A stretch of DNA of 64,000 nucleotides from Agriotes lineatus. Its lineage: Eukaryota; Arthropoda; Insecta; Coleoptera; Elateridae. The stretch spans positions 62,001-126,000 of the forward strand of contig CALNHX010000276.1 in the NCBI GenBank assembly GCA_940337035.1, read 5' to 3'. Made by a program: the position numbers and the translations under genes. The notes below the pieces were generated by a model. It made no database searches and had not been told where the DNA came from. It saw only the letters and a list, made by a program, of their open reading frames with translations. Positions 40,492 through 50,968 of the stretch are shown in pieces (position 1 is the first letter of the stretch; every line of letters begins with the position of its first letter).

Positions 40492-41296
40492 TACTAGAAC
40501 TCCTATTAGAACTAGCGGAACTTTTAAAAAATTGCTTTCAGGACTTCGTCGTTTTGTAAAAATACTAACACAAAAATGGACGTAACTTCTTTACTTCGGG
40601 TTCTATCAAAAAATGTTATTAGAGTTATCGATAGAACTCACCTGGGTGCTACTAGAACTCCCATTAGAACTACCGGAACTTTTAAAAAATTGCTTTCAGG
40701 ACTTTGTCGTTTTGTAAAAATACTAACACAAAAATGGGCGTAACTTCTTTACTTCGGGTTCTATCGAAAATGTTATGAGAGTAATCGATAGAACTCGTCC
40801 AGGTGCTGCTATAACTCCTATTAGAACTACCGGAACTGTAAAAAAATACTTTCAGGTCTTCGTCGTTTTGTAAAAATACAAACACAAAAATGGGCGCAAC
40901 TTCTTTACTTCGGGTCCTATCAAAAAATGTTATTAGAGTTATTGATATAACTTGCCGGGGTGCTACTAGAACTTCCATTAGAACTACTGGAACTTAAACA
41001 AATGAAAAAGATATTTTTCCGGTTTGTAAAATTTTTTTTTTAAAAAAATTTTTTTTTGTTGGAGTTCTAGTGTAATGACATTTTTCAATAAGTATGACTG
41101 AAAAAGAGTTATAGTGGTATTTGTCCGAGGAAAATGTGAAGTTAGCACCCCAAATTTTCGATCCACATTTTTTTCTCTTAAATACATGGAACTATTTTTA
41201 AAAATAGCAAGGAACTCTAGAACTCTTTAGGGTGCAATGGGAACTCTTGCAAAAATTACATTTTTTGAAGTTGTGGTGCTAACTTTACAGGGGTCA
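40492..41296 (-). repeat. Right satellite arm (inverted)
   Basis: Reverse-oriented ~155-bp units at 40492-40990 and the outer block at 41110-41296, inverted relative to 35856-36600. The reverse complement of the end reads ACCCCTGTAAAGTTAGCACC. Confidence 0.75.
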
Positions 41297-41322
41297 ATTA
41301 TTGTACGATACACATGCGTAAA

Positions 41323-41418
41323 GCATCTTTAGTCACTCGCGGGGCTTAAAACGCTCGCTCACTCGCGTTTTAACTCTGCCCCACTCGTAACTAAAGAGTA
41401 GCTTTACGCGGATGGATG
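41323..41418. repeat. Small foldback MITE
   Basis: GCGTAAAGC at the left pairs with GCTTTACGC at the right; the inner arms CTTTAGT/ACTAAAG and AAAACGC/GCGTTTT flank GCTCACTCGC loop sequence. Confidence 0.6.
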
Positions 41419-41829
41419 CAAGTTCCTAACCATCACTCTGATTGGTCTATCCTGCTTGTTTTTGTAGGTAGTATACCATTATTTTCTGGCTTCATTCATT
41501 AGTTTGGTTAATTCACGATATTCTGCCTCATTGTTGACATTAATCTTTAGTTGATTATTACTTGATCCGAACTATGCGATAATTTTGGACTATGTTGTAA
41601 TTAGTGACGCGCATGAACCGATTAACGAGATTCCCACTGTCTCTACTTACTATCTAGTGAAACCACTGTCGAGGGAAAGGGCTTGGAAAAATTAGCGGGG
41701 AAAGAAGACCTGTTAACTTGTGTTTGGGAAATAGCCTGCAAAATATCCCTCATACATACCAAACTTATTCGAATTTTGTCTCGTGCACTCAACAAAATTA
41801 TCGACAATTTGGCATGCACTAGGGATATT
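41419..41829. other. No supported feature
   Basis: Moderately AT-rich sequence. Short open frames on the minus strand (41643-41907) do not resemble known proteins. Confidence 0.35.
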
Positions 41830-42045
41830 ACTAATGAATATTGACAAATGTAAAACACTGATAATCAGCAACAGAACACAAGACGAAGAGAGCACAGTAG
41901 ACATCAACGACCAAAACCTGGATAATGCAACGGCATTTCAATACCTAAGGAGTGTTATATGAAAAACCAGGAAGATAGACTCAGACATTGCTAATAAATA
42001 AATAAAAGCACAAAGATCTTACTTTTCTTGGATTTACTATCCTTT
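41830..42045 (+). pseudogene. LINE reverse transcriptase C-terminal scrap
   Basis: The plus strand reads IDKCKTLIISNRTQDEESTV and DINDQNLDNATAFQYLRSVI, followed after a stop by KTRKIDSDIANK. This is the segment just after the RT catalytic box in RTE-like LINEs (KTK...I, FKYLGS, EI..RI). No further parts of the gene are seen. Confidence 0.6.
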
Positions 42046-42144
42046 TAGGATTATAGAACCATTTACCTCTTTCTTTCTACAAGTTCTTATGTAATTTGAC
42101 CTCATCATCTCTATATTCCCTACGTTTTTCGATCCTTACACTTT

Positions 42145-42332
42145 GGGCCGGTTGCAGAAAGCAATGTTAAGTCTGGTGTTAGCTAACATCGCGTCAAAGT
42201 GAACAAAATCGCATCAAATTTTGTTTACTAATGTATTAGTTACCATTAGCATTTGAGATTTGATGCGATTTTGTTCACTTTGACGCGATGTTAGCTAACA
42301 CCAGACTTAACATTGCTTTCTGCAACCGGCCC
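42145..42332. mobile_element. 188-bp near-perfect palindromic MITE, copy 2
   Basis: Same length and ends as 6536-6723; the asymmetric centre shows it is in the opposite orientation. It is flanked by TTT on both sides rather than TA, so the target rule of the family needs checking. Confidence 0.8.
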
Positions 42333-42335
42333 TTT

Positions 42336-42532
42336 ATGTTTCAGTATTTCACTCCATTACACTGTCCAATTATATAGATCTTGGTTTTACTTTTTTTCTA
42401 TTTCCTTCTGGGCTCCATTCGGTTATTTTCCTTGCTGTAGTTGTTTTCTCTCTTCTCACTATGTGGCGGAACCATTCTAACTTCAGGGCCTTTATTTGCC
42501 TGGCTATGTCTTTGTTTTCTATTGCTTGAAGT
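42336..42532 (-). pseudogene. LINE C-terminal fragment
   Basis: The minus strand reads NKDIARQIKALKLEWFRHIV, RREKTTTARKITEWSPEGNR, the terminal basic region of an RTE-like LINE ORF. It probably belongs with 43490-44205, the two pieces being separated by inserted sequence. Confidence 0.6.
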
Positions 42533-43024
42533 AATTGTTACGATTTGCGTTCTTGAGTAAAAATGAACTATACGCGGTTGTACGAATAGACTGTACTTTA
42601 GTTAGCCATAAGCAATTTTGTATCATAAATATTGTAAGGTAGAATTTCGTAGGCAAAATGGTCATATTAAAATTACAACAGGCGAATATTTAGCCGATGT
42701 TTAGAAACGTGCCTTTCTATGGGAAGCTGCAGAACGTTCAATGTCACGGAATGATTAAGGGCAAATTTATGCAAGGTTTGCCTCGTGAGCCGAAAAATTG
42801 GAAGAAGCTGAATTATTGGTATGTGACCAGAAGTGCAAATGTGCAACTCGGTCATAAAAATTAGGCAGAATTACGTGCCGGCTGGAGCAAATTCCTTTTA
42901 GTAGAATTGTAAAACGTTATTAGCGATAATTTGCGAGGTGTCGCCGCTTGACGAAATTTAGCGTGTGAAAGCTTCAAATTTGTCGAATTCATAGAACTAT
43001 TATGAATTGTCACGTCCGTATGTA
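42533..43024. other. Sequence inserted between LINE fragments, no gene seen
   Basis: Non-coding by inspection. It separates two parts of one LINE and so is likely inserted DNA, but no terminal repeats were found for it as a whole. Confidence 0.35.
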
Positions 43025-43237
43025 CAGTCATGCTCACATAAATCTAGTACAAGCAATTTAGATCTAGTTACGCAATTATCGAAAGTTGTTTGTTGTACAA
43101 CTGACTTTTCATTAAGTACAAAATAAAAGAAATAAAGGAAACTAATATTTTATTGTTCCACCATTAGCGTCAATTACAGCCCTTAATACAATACACAAAA
43201 CAAATATGCTTGTACTAGATTTATGTAAGCATGACTG
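43025..43237. mobile_element. 213-bp Tc1-like deletion derivative
   Basis: The inverted ends CAGTCATGCTCACATAAATC and CAGTCATGCTTACATAAATC extend about 32 bp, and TA lies on both sides (43023-43024, 43238-43239). The interior keeps a minus-strand trace of a Tc1 transposase C-terminus (AVIDANGGTIKY at about 43150-43185). Confidence 0.75.
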
Positions 43238-43489
43238 TACGTGCCAAAAGGCCAAACGTTAGAACTGCTCTGATAGGCTTATTTGGATTTTTGAAAACGC
43301 CTACCGAGTTTTCTTGGTCAAACTGGACTTAGAATTTAGTTAGTCAATAACTAAAGTTAAGAAGTAACGGTGTTAAACTTAAGTGGTTCTGTAAACGGCA
43401 GAAACTAAATGCAAGTATTTGTACTTAAGTGTTCTTATTAATCTCGAACAGTAGCTTTGGTCCTCTTGTACAAGTGTATTTCAACTAAA

Positions 43490-44205
43490 AGAATTTCCAG
43501 TTACCCCGACTTTAGGCGTATCGCAACATAATTCATGGTTCATTCTGCTCCTCACTCTGTTTTTCCTGTTCTTATTGTCCCTAATATAACCCTCAGTATT
43601 CTTCTTTTGAATCTTCGTATTTCTACTTCTTCTTTGTGTGTCATGGTCCATGTTCCGTTGCATATGTAACTACCGGTCTTATAAGTTTTTATATACTCTT
43701 AAGTTTGGTTTGTTTACTGAGGTTCTTGTCTTTTAGCAGCTTCTTGTTTGTATAATAGGCTTTACTTCTTTTCTGTAATCGTTTTGATTTTTTCCTTTCT
43801 GCATTCAGATTTTATTATTAGTGACTTAGATAGTTAAGTTTGTTTATTCCTTCTGCAGTTATTTTTGTCTTTGGTCTCTTCTTTTCTGTATATCATGTAT
43901 TTTGTTTTTTCTTCATTTATGCTTAGACCAAATTCTTTAGCTGTTTCATACAGTATTCTCACTTTTTTTGTTCTTTTTCTGTTCTAGCGTTTATTACCAG
44001 GTCATCTGCTTATCTTATATCTGAACTGCTTCTTCCGTGTTCTTTCATGTCATATATAAGTTTCGTTAGTTTACTCGGTACTTCTATGTTGCTCATTTCC
44101 ATGATCAACTTTTCTCTTTATCGAGTCAAAGGCCTGTTTAACATCTTTAAATGTTATGTATAGGTCCAGGTTGAATTCATTAACCTTCTCTAATATCTGT
44201 TATAA
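43490..44205 (-). pseudogene. RTE-like LINE reverse transcriptase remnant
   Basis: Minus-strand wording in several frames: FDSIKR, LIMEMSNIEVPSKLTKLIYD, ADDL at about 43997-44010 (catalytic box), ILYETAKEFGLSINEEKTKY, TEGINKLNYLS, YKTGSYICNGTWTMT, RRFKRRILRVILG. Stops and frameshifts are frequent. It is interrupted at the left by inserted DNA and at the right by the DUF4817 element at 44208. Confidence 0.65.
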
Positions 44206-44207
44206 TA

Positions 44208-44785
44208 CAGGGTCCGGCAGGGAAGTATGACGTTTTTCAAAAATCAATAAATCATTTTGTATTAAACAAAATTTTATTTTAATTTTTTTTAAAGATGAAT
44301 TACATTATGCCATTTTGTTATTGCATAAAAAACATTAAGAAATTTGACTTAAGAGCGAAAAATAACGTTATCTAAGTGGTGGCCGTCCTTTTGCAAGCAC
44401 TGCCGTAGATGAGTTGAAAAGTTTTCAGGAGTCGTGACTGTTCGAGCTCCTCCACGAGCTGTTCCAGGTTTCAACAATCCAGTTGTGCGAACGTTGTTTA
44501 CCCATTTCCTAATCATGTTTCGTATAGGAACACGACCGTGACGTTCAACATTAAAATAAATTCGAAACCTGCGTTCTGTGGCAACCACGGAATGACCGGT
44601 TTCAATAAATGTGTAGTAAGCAAACACACGATCTCCTACTGTCCGCGGCACCACAGAACAATACCTAATGGCAACTGAAATGGCATCTACCACTGAGTAC
44701 ATACCACCCGTTCCGAAAACATTAGTTCCCCCCACTGCTTTGCTATACTCATTTCAAAAACGTCATACTTCCCTGCCGGACCCTG
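44208..44785 (-). mobile_element. Mariner-like mini-element encoding a DUF4817-type ORF (578 bp)
   Basis: The inverted ends CAGGGTCCGGCAGGGAAGTA are identical for about 27 bp (CAGGGTCCGG...GACG), with TA on both sides (44206-44207 and 44786-44787). It contains one minus-strand ORF. TIR plus TA target indicate a Tc1/mariner superfamily element reduced by internal deletion. Confidence 0.82.
44349..44702 (-). CDS. DUF4817-type HTH domain joined to transposase C-terminus
   Basis: 117 codons from the ATG at 44700-44702 (MYSVVDAISVAIRYCSVV); the frame is open 11 codons further but only with a GTG. Residues about 20-100 (RVFAYYTFIETGHSVVATER, RFRIYFNVERHGRVPIRNMI, RKWVNNVRTTG, ARTVTTPENF) are the N-terminal helix-turn-helix (DUF4817-like) region of mariner-like transposases. 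The last residues, HLRQCLQKDGHHLDNVIF, look like the extreme C-terminus, so the catalytic domain has been deleted in frame. The ORF has no stop, so it could yield a DNA-binding protein without catalysis, possibly a repressor. That role is inference. Confidence 0.7.
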   Translation of the reverse strand: MYSVVDAISVAIRYCSVVPRTVGDRVFAYYTFIETGHSVVATERRFRIYFNVERHGRVPIRNMIRKWVNNVRTTGLLKPGTARGGARTVTTPENFSTHLRQCLQKDGHHLDNVIFRS

Positions 44786-44787
44786 TA

Positions 44788-45712
44788 TATTGAAACAGTC
44801 CTTCTGATTTAACCCTTATTCCTTATTTAATTATTGATCTCAGGGTTTTATCAATATTTTATTCTATTGCTTACCTTTATTGTCCACGGCTCGAGCTTCA
44901 AATAGAACAAGTTAATTGTTCGACGCTTTCTCTCCTTTTGGGTTGCTGTAGAAAACAATTAGGGCCCAAACAAATAAAAAGTCATTATACAATAATAAGA
45001 TTTTTATAAAGGCGATTGTCATGTATTAATATCGATCTGTTTTAATATCCATTAGATTTCTTTAAATATTACTGTGATTACTGTTTGGAATCACACTCAA
45101 TTTCGGATTGGTAATACTGCATGCTTAAATAATTAATATCCGTAACTGAACTATACACACATTTTGTTTTTATTTATATTGTTAAATAGGCTTTGGCTTA
45201 TTGACCGACTTTTATTTTAAAGTTTGTCATTAATTTCCAAAATTTGATTAAAATCAAATTATGTAGTTTTCTTTTTATAAATAGCAGTTTGTTTCATTTT
45301 TAATTACTGCTTTAAAATTCTTATATCTTCAGATCTTGTTATTACTTATTAATATTTGTATAGACTTATATTATAACTTCTTCCTTCTTCGAGCTCATAC
45401 TTTCCTGCTTGTAACTTGCCAATGGACTTTGGGCCAAACAATAGCTTCTTTTCTCTCGTACTGTACAGCACTTTCTCTTGTATTGTTCAACAAATTCGTT
45501 TTTCAAAACGATTCATTTTCATTCAAATAGGTTTTGCGCACACACTTGAAACTTTTAGCGGTTTAGACACAAACCTCACCAATTATAATAATTTAATCGG
45601 TATCACATTCAATTAACATACCAGTATTTAATCCAGACAGATTTGAATGTTTACCTCACAAGCTCAATTTTTATGAACTGGTGTCATCAAATCGTATCTA
45701 AGCTAGAACACT
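44788..45712. other. No supported feature
   Basis: Very AT-rich. Small open frames (45336-45616) lack any family signature. Confidence 0.4.
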
Positions 45713-45832
45713 AAGCCCGCTCTCCAGATGTTCACCCATCCAAATACTGACCGAGCAGACTGGAGCTTAACTTTTACAAGTGCCGCGATATATGCAACAT
45801 CACTCAGCCGTACTGTCGGCTCAATTATATTT
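45713..45832 (-). pseudogene. 5S rRNA-derived remnant (pseudogene or 5S-type SINE)
   Basis: The minus strand contains GTTAAGC...CTGCTCGGTCAGTATTTGGATGGGTGAACATCTGGAGA in interrupted agreement with the internal-promoter half of animal 5S rRNA (TTAAGC, CGGT-AGTACTT-GATGGG-GACC-C-TGG-AA). The 5' half is poorly conserved. It ends about 5 bp before the Helitron-like 3' end. Confidence 0.45.
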
Positions 45833-45837
45833 TGCTA

Positions 45838-48200
45838 CTAGCAAAATACCTGTTCTTCGTACCGACTACAAACTTTTTTTTCTAAATATTAAATGAATTA
45901 CAATACACCTAGCCAACAAACGCTGTAAAACAATCGTAGGTAGGGAGGAAATAATATTGCAAAAAAGTTCTCCATCTCTCGCTTATACTTTACGTACCCC
46001 CTGGAAGTGTGCACATAATTGGTGTTTCCCTTGTATACATAGATAAAACTATAAATTATAGCAAGATCTAAAGTGGACTCACAGCGATAAAAACCATTAA
46101 CAATGTAAGGCATTACCCCTTTTAACTTTTACTAGCTTTCGATATCTTATCAAGTCTAAAAATATATTGAGGAAAGTGTTAAAATGCATTTTGCCACTTT
46201 TCACTCTCTTAGGGATGGAGTCTCAGAAAATAATTTATCGGAACTTCCCTACGTAATAAAAGGAACCTTTTTGTTGAATTTTAATTTCCTACCTATAGTA
46301 GTTACCGTAGCAATCTTTATTAAAATAAAAACTACCTTTTTAACCCCCTTAGAATCTCGAAAATTCGAATAAATAATTTTTACCATATTTGTAAAAGGAA
46401 CTAATTTGTGGAATTTTAACTTCATAACCTACAGTAGTTACCGCACTATGACAATCTTTAGAGAAACACATTTGGTGAGTAAATTGTCTCTTAGTGGATG
46501 TTTGCTTAGTAAGTGGCTGACAACTGCAAATTTTCGTGTTTCTAGCTTTTGCGGTTTTTGAGACCCCTTGTCTAGTTTCAATTTTAGCCCCTCTAGAGGT
46601 GAAATTTAAAAAGAATGTCTAACTCAACAACCGCAGGAAATACGAAGGGTTCCATAATTTGCTCAGAATCCAGATTCACACCTTTAGGAATTGATTAGGG
46701 CAAAATCCTGAATTTTAGGCATTTCTATGGGAAATTTTTTAAGCAAAAACCAAATCAATATTTCATTGGACATAATAGATAAGTACTAACGCGTTATGGC
46801 GATCTTTACAAAAATCCATCTCATTTAACTCAGTTGGGGGGTAAATCTCGAAAATCCTAGAAAGCCGTTTGACCCGGTTATTAAAAGAAATTGATTCAAT
46901 TTCGGTTTGCACCAGTTACTACGTTACGGTGATCTTTAGAAAAACACATATGTCTCAGTTAACCCTTTTGGGGGGTGAATTTCGAAAAACCCTTGGAACC
47001 CTTTTGGCCCGATTTATAAGAGGAACTCATAAGCCAAATTACAACTTTCTAGGGTGTCGGTCAAGCGGATTAAAGCGCGGTCAATAAGAGCAATTTTTTA
47101 CCCTTTTTAATATTTCTTGAGTCTGGAATGTCGAAAATCCCTGTCTTGGTGAGTGTCCACGTAGTTAGCGAGTGAAACTGTGAAACCTTCAAATATTTAC
47201 TAACTTGCGGTTAGAATTTTACTTTTACCAACTTTATTTCTTTTCACTTTTACCTCATTTAGGGGTGGCATTTTAAGTTCCAATTAAAAAAATATGTAAC
47301 CATTTTAAAAAGATTTTTATATGCAAAAAACATCATGTTTTAGCTTAACTACCACAGGAGATACGGAGGGTTTCATAATTCGCCATGAATCGAGATTCAC
47401 ACCTTTATGAGTTGATTAGGGCAAAATCCTAAATTACGCTTTTAGGCATTTGTATGGGTAACTTTCCTAAGCAAACACCAAGGCGATATCTCATCGGACC
47501 TAAGAAATAAGTACGAACTTTAATGTAATTAGAAAAACACATCCACTCCACTTATCTCCTTTGAGGGGTGAATTCCGAAAAGTAAAGACGTTTGATTCAA
47601 GGAATTGATTGCCGAATTCCAATTTCGTACCTGCAACAGTTATCGCGTTATAGTGAACTTTAGAAAAACACATCTACCTCATTGGACCCCTTTGGGGGGG
47701 GGGGGTGTTCAAAAAACCCTGAAACCAATTTGTATCTATAAGAACTGATGTGCAGAATTTTAAATTTAACTTTTTATCCTATATTTACCCCTTTTTAATA
47801 CTTTGAGATTGGAATTTCGGAAAACACTATTTTACTGGGTATTTATGCAGTAAATGGATGAGCCCTAACATTTTCACGTTTCTAGCTTTTGCGGTGATTG
47901 AGATTTTATGATTATCTGTCAGTGAGTGAGTTACAATTTTATTAAGGTATTAGATTATAGCAGAATACTTGTTCCAACTCCTTGGGAATTTGACAGCGAA
48001 CATAATGAATAATTTTAACCGCTTACTCCTTTTTACCGTTACATCCTTTTTATCCCTTTAGGGGTGAAATTATAAAAAAAACTTAAACTACTTTCAAAAA
48101 GACATGATTATGCCCAAAAAGAAAGTTCTAACACAACAAACACAGGCGATACGAAGGGTTCTATAATTCACCCCAAATCCAGATTCGCACCTTTACGGGT
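45838..48200 (-). mobile_element. Helitron-like non-autonomous elements, two adjacent copies
   Basis: The 3' end CTAG (45838-45841 on the plus strand) is preceded by host A and followed by GCAAAATACCTGTTCTTCGTAC, like the 3' end at 8672. The body has repeated CCCCTTTTGGGGGGTGAATT and TTCACACCTTTA phrases and units related to those at 19-24 kb. A TGACTCACTCAC-type 5' region (reverse complement) lies near 47930. At about 47957 a second 3'-like end (TAGCAGAATACTTGTTC) begins, giving a tandem arrangement to about 48200. A run of 13 G occurs at about 47694. No ORF is supported. Confidence 0.5.
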
Positions 48201-49599
48201 TGTTCTTTATATTTATGGAAATTAACATAAGAAGAATTGATAAATTCAACTTCAAGGCCCTATAACTTCTTACTGGACGGACTTTGTACTGATGTATATT
48301 AGGTTTAATTGGTTTACTATGATAAATCAGTGTCCCATTCGTTTTGAGACACTTTGTATACAGACTTGTAATGTTACATGCAGTCTGCATGGCACATTTA
48401 TTCATATAAAATATATCCAGATAGTTAATTTAAAAAGTTTATGTACAATCGATGTGTTGTGAATAGTTACGGATAACCAAAGAGAAGTAAATAAACAGAA
48501 TTATAAAAAAGTTCAATTTGAAACTCGACTCGAGACGGTCATATTAAAACCGATGGTGGTTCAATCCCAACCAATTGGTATTTTTAATTGAATTTAAGTA
48601 AAAGATCATTACACAGAAAGTATCTGGTAATGATACAAAGTAAATTCAACAAATCAAACCGTCTATCAAGTCGACATAATTGAAGTGTTTTCAATTTCAT
48701 ATTGAAGTTATATTACCAAGTAAATAACTTACAATATAATTAACGTAGAGCCAGTGTTTACGTGTGTGTTGTGCATTCAATTGAGAAGTGCTATCTGGAA
48801 GATAACAAAACATACAAAGAGCTTTTTTGAGGGGATTGGAGATTTCAACCAGCCAGTTACTGTTAGCTGTCCTGCTTCATTTGCAGAGGAATTCTATAGG
48901 TTGCTGATCAAGTTACGCTAAAACGACGCTAAGGTCAGTGTTTGTTTCATAACTTTTGCGAACAACTTTTGGAATACTTCAAGAATATTTAAATTGTGTG
49001 TTTAATATTAGTGAACTTGTATTTAGAACTAAGAATTACTATTAATTATCTAAATTCTTATAGTGTTCTGAGTACTCGGCGATTTTAGGCCATTATATTT
49101 AGAAATTCTAACCTTTTGATTTAATTTAAGATTGGGAAATGTAAATTAGGGATTTTGGGTTTTAAATATTGACTAAAAGTTATCTTAAACAAACTTGACT
49201 ATCCTTACGTCATTGACAATTCAATAAACATATCTGAATGTCATTAAGATATTTAGAATATCAGTAAAAGACCTGAAAGTAACTATAAAATTACTTTATA
49301 TTAATCAAATAGTTGAACAATCAGTAATACTTGTTATTAAGAAGCACCATTCAGCTGAGGGTAAGGAGTATTTCTTTAGCTTTACTGACTAGCCGGAGCA
49401 ATCTTTAAAATAATTAGAAAGATATAACTGAACAATATTTGTATGTCAAATATTGACGTTTGTGAGGTAAGTTATATATTCAATTTATCATATAAATAAG
49501 TAATTCAACGCCTCAAGCGAGATTAATATTACAATTAACGTGCAACGTGAGACGTTATATTTCAATTGACAGGTAACGAGGGGTCTTACTATTACAGAC
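48201..49599. other. No supported feature
   Basis: AT-rich. No coding sequence or terminal repeat was recognised. Confidence 0.4.
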
Positions 49600-49838
49600 T
49601 GCCCATTTGATCGTGTATCAACTAGGTAGGCAACACATTCAACACGCTCATGATTTATATAGAAGATAAATATTAATTTTGTTTCTTTGTCTAGGTCTAG
49701 GTATGCGGAGTGAAACCGCCAATTTTCTAAATTTAGAAAATTATTTTGAAGATTAAGAGTTATCTGTGAAAGATCATGAATTTGTTAAATGTGTTGCCTA
49801 CCTAGTTTTTATACAATCAAATGGATAGCCTGTATGTA
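49600..49838. repeat. Inverted-repeat element, about 240 bp
   Basis: CATTTGATCGTGTATCAACTAGGTAGGCAACACATT-type sequence at 49607-49642 pairs with AATGTGTTGCCTACCTAGTTTTTATACAATCAAATG at 49790-49825, and CATGAT pairs with ATCATG further in. Arms are about 60 bp around a ~110-bp centre. Confidence 0.65.
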
Positions 49839-49934
49839 TAGATTGAATAAATCAAGTAATTACAATGTGTTTATTTGCATATAATAAAGGAATACTGATT
49901 TTAGCTAGAGAAGTCCACACTTGGAAACACCTGT

Positions 49935-50145
49935 GGCTCTCCAAATAGTTTGCAGACGATCTCCATCGATGCCGCTGGACACGCAGATGTAAGTAAAAGA
50001 CCGCGGTGAAGTCCTGAACACCTTGTCGTACCTTGTTAGCCCTGCAGATGACCGCCACCAATGCCGGTGAGCTTTGCAGATGGAAGCAAAGTTCACATTA
50101 GGTACACCTGTTGTTGCTTGATGGCCTTGCAGACGAGCTCAATCA
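49935..50145. repeat. Short degenerate tandem repeat (~90 bp period)
   Basis: GCAGACGATCTCCATCGATGCCG, GCAGATGACCGCCACCAATGCCG and GCAGACGAGCTCAATCAATGG recur at about 49951, 50043 and 50128 (interrupted by spacers with GCAGATG(T/G)AAG). The minus-strand phrase GAGCTCGTCTGC also occurs at 54143. Confidence 0.45.
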
Positions 50146-50337
50146 ATGGTTCCCGGTTCATTATATGCAATTGGGGCGTTAATTTATACCTCTTGATGTT
50201 ATTTTCGTAATTAAAACTGTTTTCGTAGTGACTACTGGTTTATTAATTGGTTCATACATGAAAACCAGCTTTCAAAAATTATTTTTCACTCGAGCTATTA
50301 TTCTTGGGCTTGTTATTTCTTTATTAATTAATATTAC

Positions 50338-50526
50338 CTAGCAACTGACACGTAATGTTGGTATCGTTTGTACGTATATGTTCTGTTGTGTAGTAATTCT
50401 TGCAGGAGTGTGCCGGTTCAGGGAGTTGGTACGTTGGTAATTATCAAATTTACTTGTAAGCGTATTAACAATGATCGTTGTCAATAGCTTATGAGGTGAG
50501 AAACTTAGAGGTCTGTAATTATTCAT
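50338..50526 (-). pseudogene. LINE reverse transcriptase fragment
   Basis: The 62-aa open frame MNNYRPLSFSPHKLLTTIIV, NTLTSKFDNYQRTNSLNR matches the conserved NYRPISLL...K..T+II..RL start of LINE RT domains. It is isolated; no neighbouring LINE parts were seen. Confidence 0.6.
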
Positions 50527-50968
50527 GTTTAGTTACTCTCCGTTTTTATACAATAAGATAAACTAGTAATTGTGCATTGGAAATGTTTCCTTCCAGAAAC
50601 TATTTGTTTAATAATATTATTTTTAACTCTAACATATCTGCGCCACCCATTTTACACACATTAAGCATAAGTCACAAAATCATTTTGTGCATCAATTGTT
50701 TTCAAACATGTTCTGTGACGTCATAGAACAACTTTTGGTTTATTCTATCAAACTGGGTGGTCACACCACCAAACTTGCGGTATGCAACTGTTACTGTGAC
50801 CCATAAGTGGTTACGACGACTTTTGAAGATGATTATATCCTTAAAAAATATTTGAGGATGGGCGATTATTGTAATTATACCGACTTCCTCTTGTTTTAAA
50901 GCTCCAGTTTTTAATTGGTGAATTCTTGTTTGGTCATTTGATTTAATTAACTTTAGGACTTTTCATAG
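50527..50968. other. No supported feature
   Basis: AT-rich spacer up to the Helitron-like 5' end. Confidence 0.4.

Larger units (their letters stand above)
35856..41296. repeat. 5.4-kb composite with long inverted terminal satellite arms
   Basis: The left end AACCCCTGTGAAGTTAGCAC and the reverse complement of the right end (GACCCCTGTAAAGTTAGCAC) match and continue as inverted homology for about 700 bp. Each arm has an outer ~180-bp block, then ~155-bp tandem units (GTTCTAGTAGCACCCCGGCG, AGTTCTATCGATAACTCTAA, GTTCCGGTAGTTCTAATGGG). The interior holds a Crypton-like recombinase pseudogene; the right arm is interrupted by a foldback element. No flanking duplication is clear. Whether this is one element or a chance assembly is open. 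Confidence 0.6.
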
